This document shows positions 25,232-33,429 of a stretch of 64,000 bases of DNA, piece by piece. The notes below the pieces were generated by a model. That model saw nothing but the letters and a program-made list of their open reading frames with translations, did no database searches and was not told the DNA's origin. The position numbers were made by a program, and so were the translations under genes. This DNA comes from Streptomyces flaveolus. Its GTDB lineage: Bacteria; Actinomycetota; Actinomycetes; Streptomycetales; Streptomycetaceae. Within the stretch, counting starts at the first letter, position 1, and each line of letters begins with the position of its first letter. Where the stretch lies: NCBI RefSeq assembly GCF_014648815.1, contig NZ_BMRV01000001.1:310001-374000 (forward strand). The letters are read 5' to 3'.

Positions 25232-26284
25232 ATGGCGCAGCAGGCGTACATGACGGAGACGGACAACGGCGGCTCGGGACCCGAGCGTCGGGGCCCCGGG
25301 CTCCGGCGCCTGTTCGACCGGGTGGCCACCGGCTGGCGCGGCGACCGCCGGATCTGGCGCCGGGGCCTGATCACGGCCGCGGTGGCCGTCGTCCTGGCCG
25401 TCGTCATGGCGGCGCACTCGCACATCCCCAACGCCGTCGGCAACCTCGGCAGCCTCACCGAGACCTTCCTGCCGTGGTTCGGCCTGCTGATCCCGGTGCT
25501 GCTGGTGATCGCCCTGGTCCGCAAGTCGGCGACGGCGCTGATCGCGCTCGTCCTGCCGGTGAGCGTGTGGCTGAATCTCTTCGGCGGCCTGCTCTTCGAC
25601 AAGACCGGCGCCGGCGGTGACCTCACGGTGGCCACGCACAACGTCAACGCCGACAACGCCGACCCGGCCGGCACCGCCCGTGCCGTGGCCGCCGCCGGCG
25701 CGGACGTGCTGGCCCTGGAGGAGCTGAAGGCGTCCGCCGTGCCCACGTACGAGAAGGCGCTGGAGTCGAAGTACCCGCACCACGCGGTCGTCGGCACCGT
25801 CGGGCTGTGGAGCACGTACCCGGTGAGCGACGTGAAGGCCGTCGACATCCGGCTGGGCTGGAAGCGCGCGATGCGCGCCACCGTGGCCACCCCCTCCGGG
25901 CCGGTCGCCGTGTACGTCGCCCATCTGCCCTCCGTCCGGGTGAAGCTGGAGGCCGGGTTCACCGCCCGGCAGCGGGACAAGAGCGCCGACGCCCTCGGCG
26001 AGGCCATCGCCGACGAGAAGCTGCCCCGCAAGATCCTGCTCGGCGACCTCAACGGCACCATGAACGACCGCGCGCTCACCGCGATCACCTCCCAGATGCG
26101 CTCCCCGCAGGGCGCCGCGGGCGACGGCTTCGGCTTCAGCTGGCCGGCGTCCTTCCCGATGGCCCGCATCGACCAGATCCTCGTCACGGGCGTCGAACCG
26201 GAGACGAGCTGGACCCTCCCGGAGACCGGCAGCGACCATCTGCCGATCGCCGCGCGTGTGAAGGTCGACACAACGGCTTCCTGA
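25232..26284 (+). CDS. Membrane-anchored endonuclease/exonuclease/phosphatase-family hydrolase
   Basis: A 350-residue protein: a basic cytoplasmic N-terminus, three membrane helices (about 46-118), then an external EEP metallohydrolase domain. The fold's motifs are visible: THNVNADN, ALEEL (metal Glu), YVAHLPS, GDLNGTMND, RIDQIL and SDHLPIAA with the catalytic His. EEP enzymes cleave phosphodiesters in nucleic acids, phospholipids or phosphoinositides, so an outside-facing member could be a nuclease or lipid phosphodiesterase. GAGGCGGCGGT precedes the ATG. TAGGGT at about 25175 could be its -10. The 186-base gap before it holds no other gene. Confidence 0.88.
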   Translation: MAQQAYMTETDNGGSGPERRGPGLRRLFDRVATGWRGDRRIWRRGLITAAVAVVLAVVMAAHSHIPNAVGNLGSLTETFLPWFGLLIPVLLVIALVRKSATALIALVLPVSVWLNLFGGLLFDKTGAGGDLTVATHNVNADNADPAGTARAVAAAGADVLALEELKASAVPTYEKALESKYPHHAVVGTVGLWSTYPVSDVKAVDIRLGWKRAMRATVATPSGPVAVYVAHLPSVRVKLEAGFTARQRDKSADALGEAIADEKLPRKILLGDLNGTMNDRALTAITSQMRSPQGAAGDGFGFSWPASFPMARIDQILVTGVEPETSWTLPETGSDHLPIAARVKVDTTAS

Positions 26285-26389
26285 GATTCGCCGCCGGAAT
26301 ACTCGCCCTGAGAGTCTTTGTTCCGTACGGGAACATACGACAGTCCCCTCCCGTACGCACACCTCCGCTCTCGAAAGGCGAGACCCTTC

Positions 26390-27610
26390 ATGCCCCTGGC
26401 CCTGCTCGCCCTCGCCGTGGGCGCCTTCGGCATCGGCACGACCGAGTTCGTGATGATGGGCCTGCTGCCCGATGTCGCCGACGACCTGCACATCTCGATC
26501 CCCACCGCCGGACACCTGGTCTCGGCGTACGCGCTCGGCGTCGTCATCGGCGCCCCGCTGCTCGCGGCGGCCACCGCGCGGATGTCCCGCCGCACGGTCC
26601 TGATCGCCCTGATGGTCCTCTTCGTCGCGGGCAACGCGCTGTCGGCCGTCGCCCCCGGCGAGGTCTCCCTGCTCGCCGCCCGCTTCGTCAGCGGCCTGCC
26701 GCACGGCGCCTTCTTCGGCGTCGGCGCGGTGGTCGCCACCGGCATGGTGGCACCGGAACGCAAGGCCCGCTCCGTCTCCCTGATGTTCCTGGGCCTGACG
26801 GTCGCCAACATCGTCGGCGTCCCCGCGGCCACCGCCATGGGCCAGCAGCTCGGCTGGCGGGCCACGTTCCTCGGCGTCAGCGCGATCGGCGTCGCGGCGA
26901 TAGCGGCCCTCGCGGCGCTGATCCCGCGCGACCACGCCCCGGCCCCGACGACGGGCCTGCGCGGCGAACTGGCCGCCCTGCGCTCCCTGCCGGTCTGGCT
27001 GGCCCTCGGCACCACGGTCGCCGGCTTCGGCGCGCTCTTCGCCGCCTACAGCTACATCACGCCGATGCTCACGGACGCGGCCGGCTTCGCCGACGCGAGC
27101 GTGACCCTGCTGCTGGCCCTCTTCGGCGTCGGCGCCACCGCGGGCAACCTGCTGGGCGGCCGCCTTGCGGACCACTCCCTGCGCGGCACGCTCTTCGGCG
27201 GCCTCGCCTCCCTGGTCGTGGTCCTCGCGCTCTTCCCCCTCCTGATGCGCACGGAGGTCACGGCGGCCCTCGCCGTGGCGCTGCTCGGCATGGCCGCCTT
27301 CATCACCGGCTCGCCCCTGCAGCTGATGGTCATGGAGAAGGCCTCCGCGGCCCCCTCCCTCGCCTCCTCGGCCAACCAGGCCGCCTTCAACCTCGCCAAC
27401 GCCGGCGGCGCCTGGATCGGCGGCCTCACCCTCGCGGCGGGCTTCGGCACCACGTCCCCGGCCCTGGCGGGCGCGGCCCTGGCCGTCCTCGGCCTGGCGG
27501 TCGCGGCCACGGCCCACACGGTGGACCGCCGGGCCGCCGCCGCGGCCGTCGGCCGCGAGCGCGTGGTCGCGGGGCACGTGCCGGGAGTGGCGGAGACGGT
27601 ACGACGGTGA
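26390..27610 (+). CDS. MFS exporter of the AraJ/chloramphenicol-resistance (Cml) type
   Basis: A 406-residue 12-helix DHA1 transporter. GTTEFVMMGLLPDVADDL (residues about 16-33) is the strongly conserved TM1 segment of AraJ/CmlR-type exporters, and AHLVSAYALGVVIGAPLLAAATARM fits TM2/motif A. The ATG at 26390 follows GAAAGGCGAGA; the longer frame is unsupported. No regulator is adjacent. It could export chloramphenicol-like compounds, sugars or arabinose-like molecules; the sequence does not decide. Confidence 0.88.
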   Translation: MPLALLALAVGAFGIGTTEFVMMGLLPDVADDLHISIPTAGHLVSAYALGVVIGAPLLAAATARMSRRTVLIALMVLFVAGNALSAVAPGEVSLLAARFVSGLPHGAFFGVGAVVATGMVAPERKARSVSLMFLGLTVANIVGVPAATAMGQQLGWRATFLGVSAIGVAAIAALAALIPRDHAPAPTTGLRGELAALRSLPVWLALGTTVAGFGALFAAYSYITPMLTDAAGFADASVTLLLALFGVGATAGNLLGGRLADHSLRGTLFGGLASLVVVLALFPLLMRTEVTAALAVALLGMAAFITGSPLQLMVMEKASAAPSLASSANQAAFNLANAGGAWIGGLTLAAGFGTTSPALAGAALAVLGLAVAATAHTVDRRAAAAAVGRERVVAGHVPGVAETVRR

Positions 27611-27722
27611 CGCCTGCCTGCGGCCCTTGGGCGGGCCCGGTGACGGGAGGCCGGCGTGCGGTCCGCCGGGTCGACGGAAAAGGCCGTGCGGAGGCGCTCC
27701 GCCCCGCTGCATGATGCCGACC

Positions 27723-28595
27723 ATGGCTGCCTTCACCGCCGATCCCGCCCGCCTCGGTGAGACGCGCCTGCCGGACGGCCGCCTGCTCGGCTGGGCCGAG
27801 TGGGGCCCTCGGGACGGTGTGCCCGTCCTGCTGTGCCCCGGGGCGGCCACGAGCCGCCGGCTCGGCTTCGGCGCGGGCGTCGTCGACGCGCTCGGCGTCC
27901 GCCTGATCTCCGTCGACCGTCCCGGACTGGGCGCCTCCACGCCCGCTCCCGGCCGCACCTTCGCCGACTTCGCGGCCGACGTGCGCGCCCTGTGCGCGCT
28001 GCGCGGCCTGGGCCGCCCGGCCGTGGTCGGCAACTCCCAGGGCGCCCCGTTCGCGCTGGCCTGCGCGGAGGCCGGAGTCGCCTGCGCGCTGTCCCTGGTC
28101 TCGGCCGCGGACGAGGTGGCGGCCCCCGAGTTCGCCGCCGCCCTGCCCGCGGAGCTGCGCGCCCTGACCGAGCGGGCCGTGCGGGACCCGGCCGCCACCG
28201 AGGAGTTCTTCGCGGGCTTCGACGCGGAGGCGATGTGGGACCTGGTCATGGGAGGCAGCCCCGTCTGCGACCTCGCCGTCTACCGGGGCCCCGAGTTCTC
28301 GACCGCGTACCGCCGTGCCCTGGCCGAGGGGTTCACCCAGGGCGCCGGAGCCGGATACGCCCGGGACACCGTCCTCGCCATGGGCCGGTGGCCGTTCACG
28401 CTCGACGCGATCACCGTGCCGGTGGACATCTGGTACGGCGAACAGGACACGAGTCACTCGCCCGACAAGGGCGCCCTGCTCGCCACTCGCCTGCCCCAGG
28501 CCCACCGCCGGGTTGTCCCCGGCATCGGCGGCGCCGTGCTGTGGACGCACGCCGAGGCGATCCTGACGTCGCTGCTGGAGATCGCCCGCAGCTGA
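27723..28595 (+). CDS. Alpha/beta-hydrolase-fold protein
   Basis: A 290-residue soluble hydrolase. GNSQGAP (about residues 103-109) is the nucleophile elbow with Ser, DIWYGEQDTSHSP holds the acid, and the terminal GGAVLWTHAEAI probably supplies His. The oxyanion segment is LLCPGAATSRR. The substrate is unknown; relatives include esterases and epoxide-hydrolase-like proteins. Three in-frame ATGs occur (27711, 27714, 27723). I prefer 27723 because there is no ribosome binding site and CATGAT ends seven bases before it, a possible leaderless arrangement. Confidence 0.83.
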   Translation: MAAFTADPARLGETRLPDGRLLGWAEWGPRDGVPVLLCPGAATSRRLGFGAGVVDALGVRLISVDRPGLGASTPAPGRTFADFAADVRALCALRGLGRPAVVGNSQGAPFALACAEAGVACALSLVSAADEVAAPEFAAALPAELRALTERAVRDPAATEEFFAGFDAEAMWDLVMGGSPVCDLAVYRGPEFSTAYRRALAEGFTQGAGAGYARDTVLAMGRWPFTLDAITVPVDIWYGEQDTSHSPDKGALLATRLPQAHRRVVPGIGGAVLWTHAEAILTSLLEIARS

Positions 28596-28672
28596 AAGCC
28601 GTCGGTCACCCGTTCGCGTGCCGGGAGCGCCGACCACCTCGTCCGCCCGGGCCCGCCCGCCTACCGTGAGCG

Positions 28673-28689
28673 GCGTCGCGATGCGACGC
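28673..28689. promoter_or_regulatory. Palindrome upstream of the XRE regulator
   Basis: GCGTCGC-GAT-GCGACGC is a perfect 7-bp inverted repeat with a 3-base centre, 20 bases before the regulator ATG and just after a possible -10 (TACCGT, 28663-28668). Its place near the expected transcription start fits an autoregulatory operator. Confidence 0.4.
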
Positions 28690-28708
28690 GTACGGCGGAG
28701 GGGTGCGG

Positions 28709-29563
28709 ATGTCGGTGGACGGCGGGACGGACGAGCCGGGGTGGGAAGTCGACCCGGACGACGAGTGGGGCGTGGCGGTCATTGCCACCGTCGGACGGCA
28801 GCTGAAGCTGCGGCGCGAGGCGGTGGGGATGCGGGCGGGCGACTTCGGGGCGGCGGTGGGGTACGGGGAGGACCTCGTCTACAAGATCGAGGGCGGGAAG
28901 CGGATTCCCCGGCGGGAGTACCTGGAGAAGGCGGACGAGGTGCTGGGGGCGGGCGGGCTGCTGACCGCCATGTGGGAGGACGTCGCGAAGGTCCGGTACC
29001 CGAAGCGCGTCCGGGAACTGGCGAAGTTGGAGTCCTGTGCGGTCGAGATCGGGTTGTACAGCACCCACAACGTCCACGGCCTGCTCCAGACCGAAGCCCA
29101 CATGCGCGCGTTGTTCGATGCGTGGCTACCCGCCTACACGGAAGAGGAGACCGAGCGCATGGTTGCCGCCCGGTTGGCCCGCCGCTCGGTCTTCGAGCGG
29201 TCGCCGGCGCCCGCCCTCAGCTTCGTCCAGGAGGAAGCGACGCTCCGCCGCCCGGTCGGAGGCAGAATGGAGTGGCGTCGGCAACTCGAACGCCTGCTGG
29301 AGCTGGGGGAGTTGCGGCACGTATCGATTCAGGTGATGCCGACCGACTGCGAGGAGCACGTCGGGACGGGCGGGCTGATCGAGGTGCTGAAGTTCCCCGA
29401 CGGCACTGCGGTGGGGCGCTCAGAGGGGGCGTTCGCCGGGCGGCCGGTGACCGACCCGAAGCAGCTGAGGATCCTCGAGTTGCGCTATGGCATGATCCGG
29501 GCCCAGGCTCTCACGCCCCGAGAGTCGCGGGCCGTCATCGAGCAGATGCTTGGAGAGTCATGA
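28709..29563 (+). CDS. XRE-family regulator with DUF5753 ligand-type domain
   Basis: A 284-residue regulator. Residues about 25-90 form a Cro/C1-type helix-turn-helix (QLKLRREAVGMRAGDFGAAVGYGEDLVYKIEGGKR). The rest is the DUF5753 domain (YSTHNVHGLLQTEAHMRALF, VQEEATLRRPVGG). Streptomyces carry many such genes, each paired with a small DUF397 protein, and members influence development and antibiotic production. The ATG at 28709 lies six bases after GGCGGAGGGG. Its stop overlaps the DUF397 start (ATGA), so the two are translationally coupled. Confidence 0.92.
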   Translation: MSVDGGTDEPGWEVDPDDEWGVAVIATVGRQLKLRREAVGMRAGDFGAAVGYGEDLVYKIEGGKRIPRREYLEKADEVLGAGGLLTAMWEDVAKVRYPKRVRELAKLESCAVEIGLYSTHNVHGLLQTEAHMRALFDAWLPAYTEEETERMVAARLARRSVFERSPAPALSFVQEEATLRRPVGGRMEWRRQLERLLELGELRHVSIQVMPTDCEEHVGTGGLIEVLKFPDGTAVGRSEGAFAGRPVTDPKQLRILELRYGMIRAQALTPRESRAVIEQMLGES

Positions 29564-29775
29564 TTCGCACTCCTGCGACCCCAGAAGCCCCGGCTCCGGC
29601 ATGGTTCAAGAGCAGCTACAGCAGCAGCGGAGACGGCAACGACTGCATCGAGGTCGCCATAGCCACCGCGACCGCCACCGTCCACATCCGTGACTCCAAG
29701 CGCCCCGACGGTCCCCGCCTCGCCGTCACCCGGCGGGCGTGGGAGGGGTTCCTGGCCGGTACCGGCGCGAACTGA
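29560..29775 (+). CDS. DUF397 small partner protein
   Basis: A 71-residue protein with the DUF397 pattern WFKSSYSSSGDGNDCIEVA and VHIRDSKRPDGPRLAVTRRAWEGFL. DUF397 proteins are encoded beside XRE/DUF5753 regulators and are thought to bind or antagonise them; the arrangement has also been compared to toxin-antitoxin pairs. The ATG overlaps the stop of the regulator gene by four bases. Confidence 0.93.
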   Translation: MIRTPATPEAPAPAWFKSSYSSSGDGNDCIEVAIATATATVHIRDSKRPDGPRLAVTRRAWEGFLAGTGAN

Positions 29776-29826
29776 GCGGGCCCCGGACGCGGTGGTCCGG
29801 GGCCCGGCGTACTTCGGGGCTGTGAC

Positions 29827-30054
29827 TCAGATGCTCATGGTGCGCGCCTGGCCGTGCGCCGCGCCGCCGCCGAGCGTCACGCCGAGACCGGCGCAGGCGG
29901 AGACCGAGCCGGCCTCCGCGTACAGGCCCGCGGCGACGCCACCGCCGGCCGTGAAGACGGCCGCGCCGGCGTCGAGGCCGACATGGCCGCCGGACACCTG
30001 GTCGAGGTCCGTGTCGGAGAGTTCAGCCGTTTCGACCTGGGGGACGAGATTCAT
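29827..30054 (-). CDS. Orphan double-glycine-leader peptide (bacteriocin/lanthipeptide-precursor-like)
   Basis: A 75-residue peptide. Residues 1-23 look like a secretion/modification leader: acidic, with ELSDTDLDQVSGG ending in a GG cleavage site. The remaining 52 residues are a Gly/Ala-rich hydrophobic core with several GxxxG spacings, one Cys and a few Ser/Thr. That pattern fits class II bacteriocins or class II lanthipeptide precursors. GAAGGGAAGA precedes the ATG at 30054. No LanM, peptidase-ABC transporter or immunity gene is adjacent, so any maturation must be supplied from elsewhere. The single Cys limits lanthionine rings to one. It could also be a non-antibiotic small exported peptide. 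Confidence 0.65.
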   Translation of the reverse strand: MNLVPQVETAELSDTDLDQVSGGHVGLDAGAAVFTAGGGVAAGLYAEAGSVSACAGLGVTLGGGAAHGQARTMSI

Positions 30055-30405
30055 GGCAGGTCTTCCCTTCGCGCGAAAGAATCGGAGCGGTGGAGCGGGC
30101 ACGCCCGAGCTCCGGATCGGGGAGTCCGGAACCGATCACCGGGATGCCGCGTGCTGATCAAAGCATGCTGACGAACAACCCATCGTCCGCGGGTTGTTGA
30201 GCGTTCACCGGTGTGTGCATGCGGTCAGGGAACGAGCCCCCGTCTTCACGCTTTCCGCCGGTGGGGGAGCCCTCACCGGGGCGGGGATGCGCGCAGCCGC
30301 CCCCGCCCGCCACCGCCCCGCCCCGTCCGCGTGACCGTGCGATGAACGGTGTGCAGGTCCGAGGGATTTTCGGGAACGCCCCCGGACCCGCCCCCCAGCG
30401 GAGCG
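30055..30405. other. Intergenic region between glnA2 and the double-glycine peptide
   Basis: About 350 bases without a supportable gene. It holds the probable promoter of the small peptide gene. A perfect 8-bp hairpin (AACAACCC/GGGTTGTT, 30174-30198) and a weaker one (CCGGTG/CACCGG, 30258-30279) either end the glnA2 transcript or regulate the peptide gene. No clear -10/-35 pair stands out. Confidence 0.5.
30174..30198 (-). terminator. Hairpin downstream of glnA2
   Basis: AACAACCC-N9-GGGTTGTT, an 8-bp perfect stem, unusually A/T-containing for this window. It lies 208 bases past the glnA2 stop and upstream of the minus-strand peptide gene. It may be a terminator or a regulatory palindrome. 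Confidence 0.35.
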
Positions 30406-31767
30406 CTACAGCACCGGCAGCGACTTGCGCAGCTCGAACGCCGTCACCTGGGACCGGTACTCCTCCCACTCCTGCCGCTTGTTGCGCAGGAAGAAGTCGA
30501 AGACGTGCTCGCCGAGGGTCTCGGCGACCAGGTCGCTGTGTTCCATCAGGGCCAGGGCCTCGCCCAGGTTCTGGGGGAGCGGCTCGATGCCCAGGGCGCG
30601 GCGTTCGGCGTTGGACAGGGCCCACACGTCGTCCTCGGCGCCCGGCGGGAGCTCGTAGCCCTCCTCGATGCCCTTGAGGCCCGCGGCCAGCAGGACCGCG
30701 TAGGTCAGGTACGGGTTGGCGCCGGAGTCGATGGAGCGGACCTCGACGCGGGCCGAGCCGGTCTTGCCGGGCTTGTACATCGGGACGCGGACCAGCGCCG
30801 AACGGTTGTTGTGGCCCCAGCAGATGTAGGACGGGGCCTCGCCGCCCGCGCCCGCCGTGCGCTCGCTGCCGCCCCAGATGCGCTTGTACGAGTTCACCCA
30901 CTGGTTGGTGACCGCCGAGATCTCCGCCGCGTGCCGCAGCAGGCCCGCGATGAAGGAGCGGCCGACCTTGGAGAGCTGGTACTCCGCGCCCGACTCGTAG
31001 AAGGCGTTGCGGTCGCCCTCGAAGAGCGAGAGGTGCGAGTGCATCCCCGAGCCCGGGTACTCCGAGAACGGCTTCGGCATGAAGGTGGCCTGCAGGCCCT
31101 GCTCCAGCGCGACCTGCTTCATGACCAGGCGGAACGTCATGATGTTGTCGGCCGTGGACAGCGCGTCCGCGTAGCGCAGGTCGATCTCCTGCTGGCCGGG
31201 GGCGCCCTCGTGGTGGGAGAACTCCACCGAGATGCCCATCGACTCCAGCATCGTGATCGCCTGGCGGCGGAAGTCCATGCCGATGTTCTGCGGGGTGTGG
31301 TCGAAGTACCCGGAGTTGTCGGCGGGCGTCGGCACCGAGCCGTCGACCGGCTTGTCCTTCAGCAGGAAGAACTCGATCTCCGGGTGCGTGTAGAAGGTGA
31401 AGCCCAGGTCGGAGGTGCGGGCCAGGGCGCGCTTGAGGACGTAGCGCGGGTCCGCGAAGGACGGCGAACCGTCCGGCATGAGGATGTCGCAGAACATCCG
31501 GGCCGTGCCGGGCGCCTCCGCGCGCCAGGGCAGGATCTGGAAGGTCGACGGATCCGGCTTGGCGATCATGTCGGACTCGTAGACCCGGGCGAAGCCCTCG
31601 ATCGCCGAGCCGTCGAAGCCGATGCCCTCGTCGAAGGCCTGCTCCAGCTCGGCCGGGGCCACGGCCACGGACTTGAGGAAGCCCAGCACGTCCGTGAACC
31701 ACAGGCGTACGAACCGGATGTCGCGCTCCTCGAGCGTCCGGATCACGAACTCCTGCTGCTTGTCCAT
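30406..31767 (-). CDS. glnA2: Glutamine-synthetase-family enzyme, GlnA2 type (probable gamma-glutamylpolyamine synthetase)
   Basis: A 453-residue GS-fold ligase. FDGSAIEGFARVYESDM, HPEIEFFLL, HHEGAPGQQEIDLRYADAL and GSGMHSHLSLFEGDRNAF carry the metal and glutamate-binding residues of class I GS. Where true GSI-beta enzymes have the adenylylated NLYDLPPEE loop, this one reads EGYELPPGAEDD. In S. coelicolor the equivalent GlnA2 was reported to glutamylate polyamines rather than make glutamine; I infer the same here from sequence type and neighbours (nadE, glnE). I took the ATG at 31767 (MDKQQEF), preceded by GGGGAAGCGGAAG; ATG 31782 is an alternative. It diverges from the DUF3105 gene. Confidence 0.9.
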   Translation of the reverse strand: MDKQQEFVIRTLEERDIRFVRLWFTDVLGFLKSVAVAPAELEQAFDEGIGFDGSAIEGFARVYESDMIAKPDPSTFQILPWRAEAPGTARMFCDILMPDGSPSFADPRYVLKRALARTSDLGFTFYTHPEIEFFLLKDKPVDGSVPTPADNSGYFDHTPQNIGMDFRRQAITMLESMGISVEFSHHEGAPGQQEIDLRYADALSTADNIMTFRLVMKQVALEQGLQATFMPKPFSEYPGSGMHSHLSLFEGDRNAFYESGAEYQLSKVGRSFIAGLLRHAAEISAVTNQWVNSYKRIWGGSERTAGAGGEAPSYICWGHNNRSALVRVPMYKPGKTGSARVEVRSIDSGANPYLTYAVLLAAGLKGIEEGYELPPGAEDDVWALSNAERRALGIEPLPQNLGEALALMEHSDLVAETLGEHVFDFFLRNKRQEWEEYRSQVTAFELRKSLPVL

Positions 31768-32077
31768 CTTCCGCTTCCCCATCCTTGCTGGTCAGGCCGC
31801 CTGTCTCCGGTGAGGGGGAAGGCGGTCGGGCACCTGAGCATCACACCACAGCACCGTTTCGTACGCGTTGCGGACCTTGATCGGCCGGCCGGCCCCGGCC
31901 TGAACGGGGGCCGGACCGCGTGTACCGCTCACCCGCAGCGTAGAGGCCGCGTGTTCGATCGGGCCATTCCTGCGGCCCCGCCGCGTCAGATCACGTGACC
32001 ACCCTACGAAATACCCCTCCCTCACCATTACGATCAGCGCACTCACCGCCCCCCGTTTTCCCAGAAGGGCACACCCC
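31768..32077. other. Divergent promoter region glnA2 / DUF3105 gene
   Basis: A 310-base gap without a gene. TACGAT at 32029-32034 is a candidate -10 for the rightward DUF3105 gene. No clear GlnR box (GTnAC-n6-GAAAC) was recognised for the glnA2 side. Short inverted repeats such as GGCCGGCCGGCC near 31893 look like GC noise. Confidence 0.4.
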
Positions 32078-32746
32078 ATGGGTTCCGCCAAGAAGAGCAG
32101 CAACACGGCGCGGCAGGCACGCATAGCGGAGATGCGACGCGCCGAGGAGGCCCGCGACCGCCGGAACCGGATCCTCACGATCGGGATCAGCGTCGTGGTC
32201 GTCGTCGGTCTCGTCGTCGGCGGTGTCGTCCTCGTCCGCTCGCAGTCCGACGACTCCGACGACACGGCGGCCACGGACTCCAAGACCTCCGGCAAGTTCG
32301 TCGCCGGCGAGGACGGCGTGCAGACCTGGCAGGGCACCCTCTCCCGCAACCACGTCGCCCAGAAGGTGACGTACCCGGTCGAGCCCCCGGTCGGCGGCGA
32401 CCACAACCAGGTCTGGATGAACTGCGACGGCGACGTCTACACCAAGCCGCTGAACAACGAGAACGCCGTGCACTCGCTGGAGCACGGTGCGGTCTGGGTG
32501 ACGTACACCGACAAGGCGCCGAAGGCCGACGTCGAGAAGCTGGCCGCCAAGGTCAAGAAGACGCCGTACTCGCTGATGAGCCCCGACGACAAGCAGAAGG
32601 ACCCGATCGTGCTGTCCGCCTGGGGCCACCAGCGCACGGTGACCGGCGCCGACGACCCGAACGTGGACAAGTTCTTCGAGAAGTTCGTCCAGGGCGAGCA
32701 GACCCCCGAGCCGGGGGCCGCGTGCACCAACGGGCTGTCGCAGTGA
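32078..32746 (+). CDS. DUF3105 membrane-anchored protein
   Basis: A 222-residue protein: a charged N-terminus (RQARIAEMRRAEEARDRR), one membrane helix (about 30-50) and an exported DUF3105 domain containing YPVEPPVGGDHNQVWMNCDGDVY and HSLEHGAVWVTY. The conserved His, Asp and Cys could bind metal, but no function is established. Its stop overlaps the start of the DUF305 gene (GTGA). The pair is conserved in actinobacteria, and both domains are rich in His/Met, which hints at a metal-related role. Confidence 0.92.
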   Translation: MGSAKKSSNTARQARIAEMRRAEEARDRRNRILTIGISVVVVVGLVVGGVVLVRSQSDDSDDTAATDSKTSGKFVAGEDGVQTWQGTLSRNHVAQKVTYPVEPPVGGDHNQVWMNCDGDVYTKPLNNENAVHSLEHGAVWVTYTDKAPKADVEKLAAKVKKTPYSLMSPDDKQKDPIVLSAWGHQRTVTGADDPNVDKFFEKFVQGEQTPEPGAACTNGLSQ

Positions 32747-33369
32747 AACCCAGGCGGGCCGGATGGATCGCGGGGTCCGCCGCGGCGGCGCTCGTCGCGG
32801 CCGGTGCGATCACCTACGCGGTCGCCGGCGACGACGGCGGCGCCGGCACCCCGTCCGCGGACTCGGCGGACGCCGGGTTCGCGCGGGACATGTCGGTGCA
32901 CCACCAGCAGGCCGTCGAGATGTCGTACATCGTGCGCGACCGCACCGAGGACGAGGAGGTGCGGCGGCTCGCCTACGACATCGCGCAGACCCAGGCCAAC
33001 CAGCGGGGCATGATGATCGGCTGGCTCGACCTGTGGGGGCTGCCGAAGGTGTCGTCCGACCCGCCCATGACCTGGATGGGCATGGGCGACATGCCGTCGG
33101 CGGGGGAGGGCTCGCTGATGCCCGGGATGGCCACCGACGCCCAGATGGCGAAGCTGGCCGGCCTGAGCGGCCGGCAGGCCGAGGTCTACTACCTCCAGCT
33201 GATGACCGAGCACCACAAGGGCGGCGTCCACATGGCCGAGGGCTGCGTCAGCAAGTGCACGGTCGGGGTGGAGAAGCGGCTGGCCCGGGGAATGGTGGAG
33301 TCGCAGGAGTCGGAGATCCGGCTGATGGCGGACCTGCTGGCGCAGCGCGGCGCGAAGCCGGGGGCATGA
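32743..33369 (+). CDS. DUF305 (ferritin-like) exported protein
   Basis: A 208-residue protein with an N-terminal signal anchor (GWIAGSAAAALVAAGAITYAVA) and a DUF305 four-helix domain. The two repeats DMSVHHQQAVEM and MTEHHKGGVHMAEG carry paired His residues, and the Met-rich middle (MTWMGMGDMP, MPGMATDAQM) suggests copper or another soft metal. The GTG at 32743 overlaps the DUF3105 stop by four bases, so the genes are coupled. Confidence 0.92.
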   Translation: MKPRRAGWIAGSAAAALVAAGAITYAVAGDDGGAGTPSADSADAGFARDMSVHHQQAVEMSYIVRDRTEDEEVRRLAYDIAQTQANQRGMMIGWLDLWGLPKVSSDPPMTWMGMGDMPSAGEGSLMPGMATDAQMAKLAGLSGRQAEVYYLQLMTEHHKGGVHMAEGCVSKCTVGVEKRLARGMVESQESEIRLMADLLAQRGAKPGA

Positions 33370-33417
33370 CGCCGAGGCCGGAACCGGCATCACCCCCCAT
33401 AGCGTCGGTCTGACGAT

Positions 33418-33429
33418 TACACTGGCCGT
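33418..33429 (+). promoter_or_regulatory. Leaderless promoter of nadE
   Basis: TACACT (33418-33423) ends six bases before the GTG at 33430 and no ribosome binding site is present. The transcript therefore probably begins at the start codon. Confidence 0.5.

Noticed and set aside
25168..28249. Minus-strand frames of 600-1,000 codons under the EEP, MFS and hydrolase genes
   Set aside because: They run antisense to genes with clear family motifs and have low-complexity Arg/Ala/Gly composition.
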